This document shows positions 1-11,200 of a DNA stretch of 64,000 bases, piece by piece. This DNA comes from Durusdinium trenchii (Eukaryota > Sar > Dinophyceae > Suessiales > Symbiodiniaceae). The DNA is taken from contig CAXAMN010003113.1 in assembly GCA_963970005.1 (NCBI GenBank), positions 922,635-986,634 on the forward strand, read 5' to 3'. Position 1 is the first letter of the stretch; every line of letters starts with the position of its first letter. The notes under the pieces were generated by a model, which was not told where the DNA came from, made no database searches, and saw nothing but the letters and a program-made list of their open reading frames with translations. The position numbers were made by a program, and so were the translations under genes.

Positions 1-17
1 GGGGGGAGGGGGGGGGC
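1..17. repeat. G-rich low-complexity run
   Basis: The first 17 bases are G except for one A. This is simple low-complexity sequence at the window edge with no visible function. Runs like this are also places where assemblies break, so it may mark a contig edge. Confidence 0.6.
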
Positions 18-355
18 TTCGACCTGAAAGATCAGGGGTTAGGATTTGCACCCGATCGAAAGAAACCTTGCTATCGCAAGAGTAACTCCAGCTAGCTTCG
101 CTAGCTTTCGTGAAAAGGTAACTTTTACTTAAAGAAGCAATATTTCTTCTTTTTTGAGTATGTATTTTTCAAAAATAGACGGTGTAACAATTCTAGCACT
201 TTTGGTTTAGCTGGTATGCATAATGTTGTATAATATAATCTTGTGGCCCAGAAATGTGGTTTCTTGTGATGCTAGGTACGGGTGGATGCCCATTTTCTTC
301 ATGGGAATTTCCATGCCCCCAAACAAATTCACCTCACCCCCTCAAGGAAACCAGC

Positions 356-485
356 CTTCCAACTGCGCCAGGCTCTGCGCTCGCTTGTTGTTCCGTCTCG
401 AAAATGTCGTCCAATGGACGTGCTTCGAGAGTCGGCTCAAGATGAACAAGAGCAAACCTTGCGCATCCAACTCGCGCGAGGCACC
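356..485 (-). CDS. candidate exon, Trp-containing helical segment
   Basis: Minus-strand open segment with an AG acceptor before GGTGCC and an AAG|GC donor, phase 0 in and phase 1 out. It reads GASRELDAQGLLLFILSRLS and later HVHWTTFSRRNNKRAQSLAQ. Hydrophobic and basic residues alternate around one Trp, as in many other minus-strand exons of this window, which recalls Sfi1/centrin-binding repeats without a clear match. Function unknown. The plus strand of the same stretch is also open, so the strand rests on splice signals and style only. Confidence 0.45.
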
Positions 486-1604
486 CTCTTGAGACCAAAT
501 GCAGTGCAATTGTGGCCCCGAAGCACCAAACCTGTGGGTTGGGCAGTGCCGAGCAGCCATCTGCGATGGGTTGGGCACATGTTTGGCGCCAAATCGGGGT
601 TAGATGGACGATGTTGAAGCCACATCTAAAGTTGAGGAGGAGCATCACTAATCATGCCTGAAGCTTCTACGTTGAGAGAGAGAAATAAAGGATGGCCCTC
701 ATGCATGCTGCTTGATGGCGAATCCCTAGTCTGAATCCTCAGTTGATCAATTTTACTGCAGTCGGGAACCCATCTCCAAACAAGGTTCCAGGTTGTTCAC
801 ATGCAGGCACAAAAATGATGGACGGCAAATCATCGCCATCCTCTCTAAGCTTATGACGAGTCATAGAGGCCCTCCCTCCCTCATGGGCTTGCATCGCATC
901 TGGGGCATCCCCAAAAACATGACGGCTTTATGTTGTACTTGGCAAGATCCCCAGAAACAGTGGATAATGATGATTTGCCTTTTTCTAACATACAGTAATT
1001 GTGTACCGACTGTTACAGGTAATAGGACAAAAACCAAATGTATTATATATCCAGAACACACGCATCTTATAGCTAGGCACTGCAAGTGCTGGTTTTACCA
1101 TGTTTTACATGTCTTTTACTCCATAGAAAACTTGACAGCATCTGCACCAGGACGCCATGCAAACTTTGTACAGGACTTGATAGACTTCGGCACGACCAGC
1201 AGCACTTGATGCTCAACGGTTCCCTTGGACAGCAAGGCACGTCTCAATCTCGCGAGCCATGCCTCAAGGAGCCAAGCCTCTCACCAGCTTGGTGAGGGTT
1301 TCTCAGAAGGGTTTAAGAGTGGAACCAGCTTTGTGAAAATGGGATATCCACTGGAAGTTAGACCTAGGGGGGGATCTAGGGGAAAGTGGCGTTATTCTTG
1401 GGTGTCCGATTCTTTATGCTTTGGCTCCGTCAATCTATATAACTTAACCAAAAAATGGTAGCTACAGTATGACTCAGATGACTTACTGGCACAGCTCCTC
1501 ATCTCAATGAAGGAATACTGTATCTCAAAGATGCCCCGCAAAGTAAACTGGGTTTCCCAAGGGGTGCATCTACCCACCGCTCACCACGGGATCCGCGTGG
1601 GTTC
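486..1604. other. no gene recognised; intron-like
   Basis: AT-richer sequence without a convincing exon on either strand. Open frames of up to 138 codons occur on the plus strand (793-1209), but they show neither acceptor and donor signals nor protein-like composition. Probably intron or spacer. Confidence 0.4.
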
Positions 1605-1733
1605 CCTGGTTGTTTCGTTCCGCCGTTCCGAACCGTCGATTCTCTGAGCTTCGGCCAGGTCGTCACTGGCGAGCTCCGCTCCGACGTTGCTCACAAAGAC
1701 CACTCCAAAGGGTCGTTCCCCGGAGTCCAAGGC
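1605..1733 (-). CDS. candidate exon in GC-rich block
   Basis: Acceptor GAG|GCC and a weak AGG|GA donor, 43 codons in phase 0. It reads ALDSGERPFGVVFVSNVGAE and then a charged tail with DDLAEAQRIDGSERRNE. The block is clearly more GC- and CpG-rich than its surroundings, as are most exon candidates here. The opposite strand is open as well. Function not recognised. Confidence 0.35.
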
Positions 1734-1750
1734 CTCCCGCCGTGACCCCG

Positions 1751-1772
1751 GCGTCTCCACGCGTGGAGACGC
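1751..1772. repeat. perfect 22-bp palindrome
   Basis: Two 11-base arms (GCGTCTCCACG and its reverse complement) meet without a spacer. It lies 17 bp upstream, in the minus sense, of the candidate exon ending at 1733. Function unknown. Confidence 0.75.
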
Positions 1773-2093
1773 GGCTCTTCGGCTTAGAAACACTCCGGTC
1801 CGTGGGTGCATTGGGAGGAGTGGACCAAACACGCCAAGTAGAACGCTGACTGACTGGGCGACATGGCAGTTTGGGTGGAGCGGTTTTGATGCACTCCATG
1901 GCCCCATGCTCCAATGGTCCAGAGAGTTCCAAGCCCTCCCTCAACTCTATAGGTTCATAGTCATCTGGGTTAAGACCTGCTTCTATTTCAGCTTTGCAAG
2001 AACTACTAATAATACTAGTAGGGTTCTTGCTCCTAGTAGCGATGCCATTCGTTACTAGTTACTAGATGCTACCAGTAGACGGCCCGCCCGAGC

Positions 2094-2151
2094 CTGGAGC
2101 AAAAGAGCTTCGTCCAGGCGGGGCTCGGGCTCAGCAGGTGTCAGTACAAAG
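2094..2151 (-). CDS. candidate exon, 19 codons
   Basis: CACAG|C acceptor and CTCCAG|GC donor, phase 1 in and 0 out, reading FVLTPAEPEPRLDEALLLQ. Pro/Glu-rich start followed by a leucine-rich helix-like end. It is GC-rich relative to its flanks. Function unknown. Confidence 0.45.
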
Positions 2152-2302
2152 CTGTGATGACGTTGCGCGCTCAGTAGGGAAAGCAAACTCCTGAGATGGT
2201 AACCATCACTGGAGCAAGCTTCGGCATCTCCCATTTATCTCACCATCTCTGATTCATTCTAGGAAATGTGGCTTCAAATGGTTTAGATCGGGTGCGGGAA
2301 AC

Positions 2303-2422
2303 CCGTGTCAAAGGCCAGCCAAGTGTCCAAAGTGGCCAAGCGTTGTACAGCAGCTTGGACAAGTTGGCTTGGCCCCACCTGAGTGGGTGCGACCATCCAA
2401 AACATCTGCAGCATCTGAACAC
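2303..2422 (-). CDS. candidate exon, Trp-rich helical segment
   Basis: CCCAG|GT acceptor, ACGG|GTTTCC donor, phase 2 in and 1 out, 39 complete codons. The translation has VQMLQMFWMVAPTQ followed by QLVQAAVQRLATLDTWLAF. Two amphipathic stretches each hold one Trp about 25 residues apart, similar in style to the exons at 6282, 7459 and 24835. Splice signals and frame agree. Function inferred only as structural or helical. Confidence 0.5.
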
Positions 2423-4040
2423 CTGGGCCCAAAGACCCGAGTTCTAACAACTGAAAACCTGATCCTTGACATCTACACAATGGCAAACATCAATCACACT
2501 CATACACGAACACTTTGCAAAAACATCAGCATCAGCATAAGATGCTCACACCGCCAGCGTTCAAAGAAAGCATCCCGAAATGTGGGTGAATGTTGACGCC
2601 CTGAAAGCTCATAGAACATGGATCTATCAAACTATCACCTAACAGCGAAGGGGGCAACAAACATTGTACGAACTTGAGCCAGCAGTCCAGCAGTTAAGAT
2701 GGGCTTTTTGGAGCTCCCCGGAAACCCTCCGATTCATTCGTTCCCCTTTTTGCTTCACTGAGGACCTTCCAATTCTCATCGGTCCTTCCACTGAGTCTCA
2801 CGTCGAGTGACAAAAGGAGCTCTTGGGCCTCTTGGTCCAAAGAATAAACCTCCTCCTGCTTCTGCTCCTCATCATGTCCAATGCAGCCTCGTTATTTGCT
2901 TGAGGATTTGCGCCGGTCCTCTGGTTGCTCGTAGTGAAAATTCGGAGCTACTATATATATTATATATATACTGGGGTCTAGTGACATAGGACTTACGGTT
3001 CTAGTGACATAGTCAGCTGGGATAGCCAACTCCTGAGTCATGTGCCTGGTCAAAAGGCGTGTCTATATGCCTTTACCCCCCCTGAGGGAGCAATCAAAAA
3101 ATTAAAAAAAACATATGCTGAAATCAATGTGTCAGAGAGAAATCACATGCATCATGACATGAGCAGTTGGCACCTTTTTCAACACCCCTTGGTTCCTATG
3201 GCAGTTTTCAAACACAGGTTTCCAGCACAGGTCCTTAGTCATTGTCCCGGAATCCTTGTTTTCCATCGTTTTAAGGATTTTTTCAAACCTGCTCTAGAAG
3301 TCCTGTTTTGCAATATTGTGCCTGATGACTTAGGCCAAACGTGCTTTCTAGCTTTCTACCAGATTTACTTTGCCTGATGACTTGGAACGCTCTAATTTTG
3401 ACGTACCTCCGTTAACTCCTTAGTCATTAGAACCTAGTATATATATATATATATGGAGCCATATGAGCGTCTGTCAAAACGTATGAAGCAAAGGGCATGA
3501 TGCACGAGCAGGTGATCGCCTATGAGGGGGCGATGCTCGTGCAGGTTTTAGCTACGTCAACATAGCTGAACATATCATCCACAAACTGTGGAAATATGGT
3601 CCTGTCGCTTTTCAGGGGGGGCCTGTCGCTTTGGCAGGTTTTAGCTCAATTCCTGAGATGAAAACGACCGCTCTACGAAATTAATCATTGCACGTGCAAT
3701 GCCGGTTGCTCATATTGATTCATGGTTTGGAGTTTTTGGCGGTCAGCAGCAGTTGGTTCCTGTCGCATTTTGGCAAGCCAAACATATAGCCAAACGTGGT
3801 GCAAATGTGGTCAACTGCAAGTAGAACTATCCCAAGCTCTTCAGTTCACGCCAAACCAACAGTCAGCAACCATCCCAGGCACGTATCAGCTTCATTGCCA
3901 TCACCCCTGAAGGGCACTGCGCTCGCTTGGCCGGGCCAATCAAACCCGCGGAAAAGGCTACGCGCGCAGAGTTGGTCCATTCGAAGGCTCCCGCACGCCT
4001 CAGAAGGTGTTCCAACTACGGAGGGTTCAAGAGAAAGAGG
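2423..4040. other. no gene recognised; AT microsatellites
   Basis: Holds short TA runs (near 2950-2970 and 3437-3454) and scattered open frames without exon signals. A plus-strand open frame at 3042-3377 lacks protein-like character. Treated as intron or spacer. Confidence 0.4.
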
Positions 4041-4136
4041 TGACCTCCAACCTAATAGCGATGGCCTCCACTCTAGTAGCGATGGCCTCCAACCTACTAG
4101 CGATGACCTCCACTCTAGTAGCGATGGCCTCCAACC
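4041..4136 (+). repeat. 21-bp tandem repeat coding heptads (MASNLLA / LEAIASR type)
   Basis: About four and a half 21-bp units, GATGGCCTCCAACCTACTAG-like, alternating AACCTA and ACTCTA variants so that the true period may be 42 bp. Because 21 is divisible by 3, each frame repeats every seven residues. The plus strand gives MASNLLAMTSTLVA-like heptads and the minus strand gives LEAIATRVEVIASRLEAIA. I recall the same peptides from many Symbiodinium gene models (knowledge, not checked). A second copy in the opposite orientation is at 9568-9635. Confidence 0.7.
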
Positions 4137-4688
4137 ACCAATTCTTCGACTTTGGATATGACTAGTCCAGTCACACCGAAAAGTTAAACCGTACTTGAAG
4201 GGGCACTATCTCATTGTGGATTCCACAATGGTCTCCCTCAATATCATGGAAATTATTAGGACAATGGCGGCTTTTGCATGCTTGCAGGTGCACCGGTTCC
4301 CGTCAAATTGCTGCTGCCAAATGCCGCGCCTTGTTGAACTTCATTAATTAATTAGCTCCCCTTTCTGTTCTGACTCGGAATTCTGCTCCGGCTAGAGCAT
4401 GATGGAATGGGGACAACGGGGCATGACCGTCAGAAGTGCAACAAGGAATTCAATGTTTGAGTTTGAGTTGATGTCAATTAAGGTCTCCTTCTCGTGCCTT
4501 CTATTGGCCACAAACCGCCAAAACTTCAGGAACACTTTTGGGCAAAATTAAGATTTACACTGGCAGCGGGACACGTGCCAGGCTGCCATACCTATACTAG
4601 TGAGTGTTCCATACCTTACATTCCGAGGATATCCAGCATGATTACAGCCAGTCTTTTCTAGTCTCTTACCCCATCGCATAGCACTTAC

Positions 4689-4761
4689 CGTTGAGCTCGG
4701 TCGGGACCTCCGGGTGCCGAACCTGGCGGTTCGCCTCTCTTCGGACGACCGCAGTTCAGGG
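4689..4761 (-). CDS. candidate exon, Arg/Ser-rich
   Basis: Ends at a textbook donor, ACG|GTAAGTGC, after a CCACAG|C acceptor; phase 1 in and 0 out, 24 codons. It reads PELRSSEERRTARFGTRRSR followed by PSST. A charged, probably disordered or helical linker. The GTAAGT donor is the best splice signal of this sub-region and fixes the strand. Function unknown. Confidence 0.5.
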
Positions 4762-4920
4762 CTGTGGGGGCCATGCATCCAAAAGCATCCTTACCTCAGT
4801 ACCCTGACCATCCATGAAATAGTTATACACCTGCATTGGGTGTGTGTTACACATGGGGTCAATGTAAGGAACTCTTCCATACATGGATGGATATGGATGG
4901 CTCTATGATATCGGTGACGC

Positions 4921-5008
4921 CTTGCTCCCAGCAAGAAGCCCCCGCTCGAGGCACACGATCTCGTGCGCCAACAAGAGGGACTTGGACCAAAAGGTGATCC
5001 CACTGGAC
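4921..5008 (-). CDS. candidate exon
   Basis: CTGCAG|GTC acceptor and CAAG|GC donor, phase 0 in and 1 out. Reads VQWDHLLVQVPLVGARDRVP and continues with RAGASCWEQ. The open frame extends upstream to about 5128 (with SDRFLERRVAAFRSLQ), so the exon may be longer and the CTGCAG|GT could instead be its donor. GC-rich. Function unknown. Confidence 0.4.
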
Positions 5009-5630
5009 CTGCAGCGATCTGAACGCCGCAACCCGTCGTTCCAAGAAACGATCTGAACGATCTACTCCGTGCGGACCGCCGCGCGGATGCGAAGTGGAAC
5101 GTGTGGGATAATCAGAAGACCCTTTCAAGTCTTGTGGCTAGTATGGACCTGTTTTCAGTCATGTGATCCTGAAATAACTCGGCCGATTCTCTCAAATTGG
5201 AGGGGCAAAAGAACATATGTTGGTGAATGAGAACGGTTGGTATACCAAGATGCGCCAACATCGTCTGTTTCTTCGCAAATCTTTGGATGCAAAATGGAAC
5301 TTATAGACCAGCTTCCACAACTTCGATGTCTGATGCGCGTTCCCAAGGGTACTTATAAGTAGCTTTCAGTGATGGATAGTGATGGTGTGTAGGTCATGAT
5401 GCCGAACCCATGAATGTTCTACACATACACTAGCCTAAAACTGCAGCATTGCAAATCAAGTAGCATTCATCGTTTTTTGCAAATTGGTCCAGCGAACCGG
5501 TGCCAATTGGTCGTAACCTGCATGCAACAAACATCCCCAAACCAGCATCCGGTCCCATCTTCCAAAACAAGTCGCTTTTCGTCATCATTCACGGCCATGG
5601 CATCATTCCCCAGGTCGGGGACGTCATGAC

Positions 5631-5696
5631 CTGCGGAAACCAAGCTGCGGTTCCCTTGACCTCTCCGACGTTCCGTGCGTGCTTTCCTTGCTCCAT
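5631..5696 (-). CDS. candidate exon, 22 codons
   Basis: CTGAG|ATG acceptor, CCGCAG|GTCATG donor, phase 0 on both sides. Starts MEQGKHARNVGEVKGTAAWF and ends PQ. One Trp near the end, basic-helical in character. Function unknown. Confidence 0.45.
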
Positions 5697-6281
5697 CTCA
5701 GGTCTTGGGCCACACAGAGCTGGGTGCTCATGCCAAGAAGTTCTATTGTTGAAAAACAATGCAAACATATACAAACACGTACATATATATAATATATGGA
5801 TAAATAATGGGGGATGCGTTCAAGGGGGACCACGTCAACCCCCAGGAAAATTTTTAAATGATTCTGGGGGGGGTGAGAGGGGTTGGTGATATTGATTCTG
5901 ACCGTCATCCATGGTCAGAACAATTTCCTGAAGTCTGCAGACATGACATTGAAGAACACAGCAATCATCAACTCAGGAATCATTTAGTATGACCCCCCCT
6001 GTCAATAAATAATTCTGGGAACATGATTCCAGAAACATGATTCCACCCATCGACGTACCCCCCTGGAATATTAATTTAGTGCTACCCCCATGAGCAAGAG
6101 AGGGGAGACAACAAAAAATTAAAGACGCACAAAGCCCGCCTCCAACTGTTGCACATCAAGTGCGATCAGTTTCTTGTTAGTGCTTGTGTCCCTCAGAACC
6201 TGTCCAAGGACCGAATCCTGTCCTCACAGTCTTCACCCGTCGCCACTTCCCTGACGAGGCGCAGGACTCATATCTCTCAAC

Positions 6282-6370
6282 CTGAATGTCCCTGGAGCGA
6301 ACCCAGCGCTCAATCGCCAGGTTCACTTCTTGCAAGACCTCCGGGATGAAGCCTGGCTTTTGGTGGACCT
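6282..6370 (-). CDS. candidate exon, Trp-containing helix
   Basis: GGAAG|AG acceptor and ATTCAG|GTTGAG donor, phase 2 in and 0 out. Reads VHQKPGFIPEVLQEVNLAIE and then RWVRSRDIQ, a good amphipathic helix with a Trp. If the open block just upstream (6382-6598) ends at its CG|GTAGATGG donor, the intron between would be too short, so either the acceptor here lies inside (CCGGAG|GTC at 6338) or the other block is spliced differently. Confidence 0.5.
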
Positions 6371-6381
6371 CTTCCATCTAC

Positions 6382-6598
6382 CGAACTAGGACCGCAGGAG
6401 AAGTGTCCAAAACGGCTATGGAACACTTCCAAATATGGCCGCACAACTCTTCCCGTTCACTTGGAAGTTCCCCACTTCTCTTCTTACTGACCGACTGGTA
6501 GACGGTGCCCCCAAGCCCGATTGCAAGTCCAAGGGGCCAAGAGCAGGTATCGCTTCTGTGGGTGTCCATGTTTTTGATGCTCGAGCCCATTCTTCATA
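6382..6598 (-). CDS. coding-like block, frame unresolved
   Basis: Two overlapping minus frames look protein-like. One reads YEEWARASKTWTPTEAIPAL from about 6598 downward. The other reads GELPSEREELCGHIWKCSIA and ends at a CG|GTAGATGG donor at 6382. Both contain Trp in helical context. Only one can be right, or each is a separate exon in alternative splicing. Exact borders not determined. Confidence 0.35.
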
Positions 6599-6632
6599 CT
6601 TGAGTATCTTCAAGCACAGCCCAGAATCCTAC

Positions 6633-6888
6633 CTATAAGGGTCTCCATTCTTCCGTTGGAAAACCACTGCCCCCACAAAAAAAAATGCGGCGAAGGTATG
6701 TAAAGGTCTTGTTGGGTGACATTCCAATATCCCTCCAACCACATGGCTGCCACGTCACTGGAGGCCAAGCGAAAGAAGCTGGGCAGGGGCCGTTCCACTC
6801 GCTGCTCGATCCAATCATCCAGCGAGACTGCAGTGAGTGTTTCGTCGGAGGGTTCGACGTTGAGGGCGTCATTGATGAGGAGGATCAG
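6633..6888 (-). CDS. candidate exon, 85 codons, Trp-rich
   Basis: One of the longest well-bounded exons outside the array. The acceptor TTTCTTAGCCCAG|CTG has a pyrimidine tract and the donor is ATAG|GTAGG; phase 0 in and 1 out. It starts LILLINDALNVEPSDETLTA and continues with SLDDWIEQRVERPLPSFFRL, then DVAAMWLEGYWNVTQQ. A run of T (eight bases) near the 3' part encodes Phe residues and weakens confidence in the last third. No known domain recognised; helical with several Trp. Confidence 0.55.
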
Positions 6889-7204
6889 CTGGGCTAAGAA
6901 ACCTCGAGGTCTGAGCTTTGAGCATGGAGAACTTGAAAGGTGCAAGACTCTAAGGACTCTAAGGGAAAACAAAGATACCCCCGGCCCCCGGCCTCATTCA
7001 TTGATTCATGTCAAGAACCGTAAACATAACCATAAGTTCCAATCCTGTTGGTCATCCAGCAGCAGCCAAGGTTGGCTCTTTGACACATTAATAGTAGCAA
7101 AGGGGATCCAGAAAGCACCGGTTATGCCGGATTGGTTTCCATATATTATATATATATGTATATGTATACCGTATACCTGTAATATATCTGTATCATTCAT
7201 CATC

Positions 7205-7240
7205 ATGCTATATCTATCTATCTATCTACCTATCTATCTG
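7205..7240. repeat. TATC microsatellite
   Basis: Tetranucleotide run of TATC with one CTAC interruption, followed by degenerate TCTAA repeats up to about 7270. Non-coding. Confidence 0.75.
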
Positions 7241-7458
7241 TTCCAATCTAAATCTAATCTAATCTATCTATATACAGTATATACTTTGAACTTCTCTGTT
7301 CTAGACTTGTGTTTCAATTGAGAAGCTCTCGTATTGCCAAGTCCTCGTTGCAAAACGGTTTCCAGCTCACTAAACCTGGAAAACATGTGTTGCAAAGCTA
7401 AGCAGTTGGAACTCCCACCAATTGACCCAGCCACGTGTAAGTCCGCAATGGCTCTGAC

Positions 7459-7606
7459 CTTCCTCCAACTGCCTTCGCACGTTGCTGGTCAGCGCCTCCG
7501 TCCAGCGCGGTCGCGCCACGTGGTCCAACATGCCCAGTGCAGCTGCGCGCAGCTCCGCGGAAGGGGCGGAGCGATCTGCACATGGAGAATTGTCCAGGAC
7601 CCCATC
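7459..7606 (-). CDS. candidate exon, 49 codons
   Basis: Acceptor AATCTGAG|GAT, donor GGAAG|GTCAG, phase 0 in and 1 out. Reads DGVLDNSPCADRSAPSAELR, then AAALGMLDHVARPRWTEALT and SNVRRQLEE. Alanine/leucine-rich helix with one Trp followed by charged residues, typical of the Trp-helix exons in this window. GC-rich versus both flanks. Function unknown. Confidence 0.55.
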
Positions 7607-8694
7607 CTCAGATTTTGGGAGCAATTTGGATCTAGATGGGTGTAAGTTGCTGACTTCTTTCAAACATTCACAAGTTGGGGTTCTGTCATTAATGTGTTTA
7701 TTTCTTAGGGCCAACAACTGGCACGGCCAAAGAATCTAACATGTGCATCCCTTTAAAGGAAGTGCATATACTGTATGCGAGTTTCTCTGCTGCATATCTC
7801 GCGACTCTTGTGACACATTCTGCCAGTTCAAACCACCGGTAGACAACCCACCAAATGATTATCCTTTCCTCTGGGACGCTTGCGGAATTGGCCTCTGCAC
7901 GTGACACAAATGACACGAACAAAAAGGAAGCAAACTACGAGACAACTCTTTTGTTTCGGACTCGCCAAACCTAGTCAAACTACTTGGACTAACTACCAAG
8001 CATCCCAAAAGCGGCCACCCAAAGCGGCAACGTGTGCCACACCCACCAAACCCAGCAGTGATCGCGAGGATTGCCATGGCTGTGGCATGTGTTGATTCAC
8101 CAAGGGTGTTGATTCATCAATTGACCTCAAAGCTGGTTGGCTGGTGGTGCTGATGGACCCGTTCGCCGGGAACATCGGGAACATCTGCAGCTGTAAACTG
8201 ACATTGCAGGACTAACGTCAAAATACTTGTCGACATGGATGTTCGTTGTACTGGCCGAATATGGCCCAATCAATCAACAACCTTTCGGCACATGTCTGGC
8301 TTCTATGTTTGGCTCACCGAGCGGACGTTTCATTCAATCAACTTATTAATTGGACTGATGTGGTAGATCCCTCACGATGAGGATCCTAGCGATGGTCTTA
8401 CCATGTCATCCTTGGCCTGCACCGGTCCAAGCAGCCCTGAGCCCGCTCTGCAACCACTTGCGAAATGTTGTGAAATGTTAACAATCCTTCGCAATCCTTC
8501 CCGTAATGATAAGCATCCCATAAACACTACATTTAGCGTTCCTGTTCTAGTCTGCCCTGTACATGAGTGTTGGTTCAATTCGGCCTTGGGTACACGAACC
8601 AAAGAAGACTTAGCCAATGGATGTTGCTCCTCAAAGTTGGCAGGAGAAACCATAGAACATTTGTCCCAAGCAAAAAAACACGTTGTCTCTATAC

Positions 8695-8757
8695 CTGCTC
8701 GGAGTGGTGACAAGCAGCGCCCCCTACAGCGTTCCATCAGCCCAAACACCTTCTTGG
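8695..8757 (-). CDS. candidate exon
   Basis: ATACAG|CC acceptor, GCAG|GTATAG donor, phase 2 in and 1 out; reads KKVFGLMERCRGRCLSPLRA. The same frame stays open upstream to about 8815 (LCDSFFAALETLDTAKK), so the true acceptor may be further out. The plus strand carries a 203-codon open frame over 8403-9014 that I regard as chance. Confidence 0.45.
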
Positions 8758-9567
8758 CTGTATCGAGAGTCTCGAGAGCGGCAAAAAAAGAGTCACAAAG
8801 GGTCGGAGAAGGTGTGACGAATCATGTCCAACGAGCCCAACTTCCCACTTCCACAGCGTATGTCAGTCATAAAAAAGGTATCCCAATGGAAGCTTCAGGA
8901 GACGTCCAAATGCACTCATTCTCTTTCAGCGCTCGCGATCATTCGCACGCTGCGATGGTGGGCGCCCAGCTGATTCCCGTTTTGGGAAAGCCAAGCACTG
9001 GTCCAAACACATAGTTCGCCCAAATCGATCCTGCGGTGCGACCCAAGTACTACCCAAGTGCTCGAATCAATCGAATGGGTGGTCTCAAAATGAGGGAGCC
9101 ACGACTGCTTTTCTATAAACCAGGGATGGCCACATGCCCTGACATGAAACTCTAGAGAATTTATGACAGTGGTGGAGGGGAGCCCAAATGTCAACCCCTT
9201 TTCAGGTAGGATCATCTGCTGAATGGATCTAAAACACTAGCCCTTGGAGTGTCCCGCTCGAGTTTGGAGCGGGAATTTGGCCTAAATGTTGCACAATGGC
9301 AAGTTGCTGTCAAGCCAAAAGGGAGCTTGGCCACTAACGACGCCTAAAGCCAAAGGATTCCCACTGTTGGATGGGTTTCGATCAGGCATTGGCCCGAGGA
9401 AAGGGTCTATACAATTATACAATGGTTTTGTATGGGGGCCCACTGGCATGGGCACATCCCGTCGTCTTTGAGCCTTGGCCTGGCCAGCCTGTTTGGGTCC
9501 AACATTCTCTTGAGCCACAGTTGGCCAAGTTTGAGGTAGAGTGATCATGAGTCCCTTCAAACTGAAT

Positions 9568-9635
9568 CTTGCTATTAGCTTGGAGGCCGTCGCCTGTAAG
9601 TTGGAGGGCATCGCGAGTAGGTTGGAGGCCAACTG
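9568..9635 (-). repeat. 21-bp heptad-coding repeat, opposite orientation
   Basis: Three 21-bp units such as TTGGAGGCCGTCGCCTGTAA. On the plus strand they read SLEAVACKLEGIASRLEA; on the minus strand LASNLLAMPSNLQATASKLI. Same family as 4041-4136 but inverted relative to it. A minus-strand frame runs on to about 9282, so it may be the N-terminal part of an exon, but no splice signals settle this. Confidence 0.6.
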
Positions 9636-10702
9636 CGACATCTCACCGAGCCTCGGGAGAGCTTTGAGTGAGCTAACTGGTGGTATTTGTGGAACTCACA
9701 GGAGAAGGTCGAGACTCATGTCAGCGGGAGCACTACTTTCCAAATTTTTGGACCTAAAATGGGATCCATAAAAATGTGTTATATTAGTGGTCCCCAAATA
9801 GATAGAAATGGTGTCCAATACATGTTGAAAGGGGCTTTATTCTTCTATATGAGCAGCGGACAAAATTACTTGTATAGCCAAATACCATTTGACATGAATT
9901 ATCGTTTTTGGTGGGGTCCATATCGTTCTCCAATGTTTCTCCAAACCGCAGTTAGCATAGCATACCGGCACATAGAAAAAAAACACAAAATATAACTCAC
10001 AACCTCAGATTAGAGCCTTAGAGGCCTACAGTGCTTTCTGCACAGGAATGGCACAGCACTTGATTTATGCACTTGGGTTCTTGTGGCACTGGGCTGTGCA
10101 AGGATCACAACACATAAGCGGGGACCTAGCAGCTCGGCCCATGAACAAACACTAGTCACTAGTAATGTGGAGAAGTAGGTCTACGGAGTGACTGGCGTGA
10201 CATTTAGGTTATCGTTTGCTTATCGTTTGGGAAGTTGTCTGGGGTTATCATTGGTGAAAAGTTGTGCCCATCGGTTTAGCTCAAATATGCTCAAATAAAC
10301 ATGCAAATGCAATAACTCATATTGTAACCACAAACTACGTCTTAATAAGATTATTGTTTTTGGTGGGGACCATATCGTTTTTTCACAGAAACGAAGCCCT
10401 CAACATAGGTTTAGGGTCATGCCGTGACTAAATAAGTCAACCAATAATTTTGTCCGTCGCTCATATACCTATTTGGGGGTCTAATATAACAAATATATAG
10501 TCTAAGTAGCGTGGGTACGTTACTTGAAGTCCCAGACCTCCCCAGACCTGGCCTCCCAGCTGGTCGCTGATCATTGGACAATGCAGCAACAGGACTTTTT
10601 GTTGGCCTGTGACCGGTGAGCGAATTGGAATTTGGTGCGAAAGGGATTCACTTCCGCGTTGTGACCGAGATTTGATGATCTGAGATCCCGTGTCAAGTGC
10701 AC

Positions 10703-10831
10703 CTGCGTTTGACCCAAAGCTTGAAATAACATGGCATCGTGACATCGTGGTGCTTCCAGGAACTTGAGAAGCATGTTCCAATCTTCACCACCATAGGACT
10801 TCCCCAAGCGTCCAGCACCCGGCACCCAACC
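10703..10831 (-). CDS. candidate exon, 43 codons
   Basis: CATCCCAG|GGT acceptor and ACGCAG|GTGCAC donor, phase 0 on both sides. Reads GWVPGAGRLGKSYGGEDWNM, then LLKFLEAPRCHDAMLFQALG and QTQ. The frame remains open past the donor, but the GT donor and the drop in GC content suggest the exon ends there. Function unknown. Confidence 0.55.
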
Positions 10832-11064
10832 CTGGGATGGCTAAATAGAAAGAGTATTTTATGTATTTTATAGTTCTCGCAAAGCGCTTCCGTTCTGTTG
10901 CTGCCCCCCCACTGTTTCATCCAGAGATTCGAAACCACATAATTAATTCAACACAGCAAATCCTTTCCAACGCCTGTCGCTTTCAGTTTCTGACCATTTT
11001 CTTTCTGCATGAAGGTTCCTGGCTCGCCTAGTTCCAAAGCTTCCAACCCCCCCCACGACACGGC

Positions 11065-11097
11065 CTCTGCTTCCAGTTTTTCCACCTTCGCATTGGC
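11065..11097 (-). CDS. coiled-coil micro-exon, B-slot relative
   Basis: 33-nt exon, CTGAG|GCC acceptor, GCAGAG|GC donor, phase 0: ANAKVEKLEAE. It resembles a shortened B-slot exon of the array at 32.7-43.8 kb (AANAKMEELERERIKAE), more than 20 kb away. This suggests that related coiled-coil modules occur on both sides of the Trp-helix exons. Confidence 0.55.
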
Positions 11098-11200
11098 CTC
11101 AGCAAGAGGGTTGGTCAAGTGCAAGCCTCAGACCTTGAAACCCATGATATATCGAAAAAGGATGAAGCAAATTTGAACCTGATAACGCGCTGTCACTATC

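Noticed and set aside
8403..9014. 203-codon plus-strand open frame
   Set aside because: No homology recognised, no splice signals needed or seen, and it overlaps a minus-strand exon candidate. Treated as chance.
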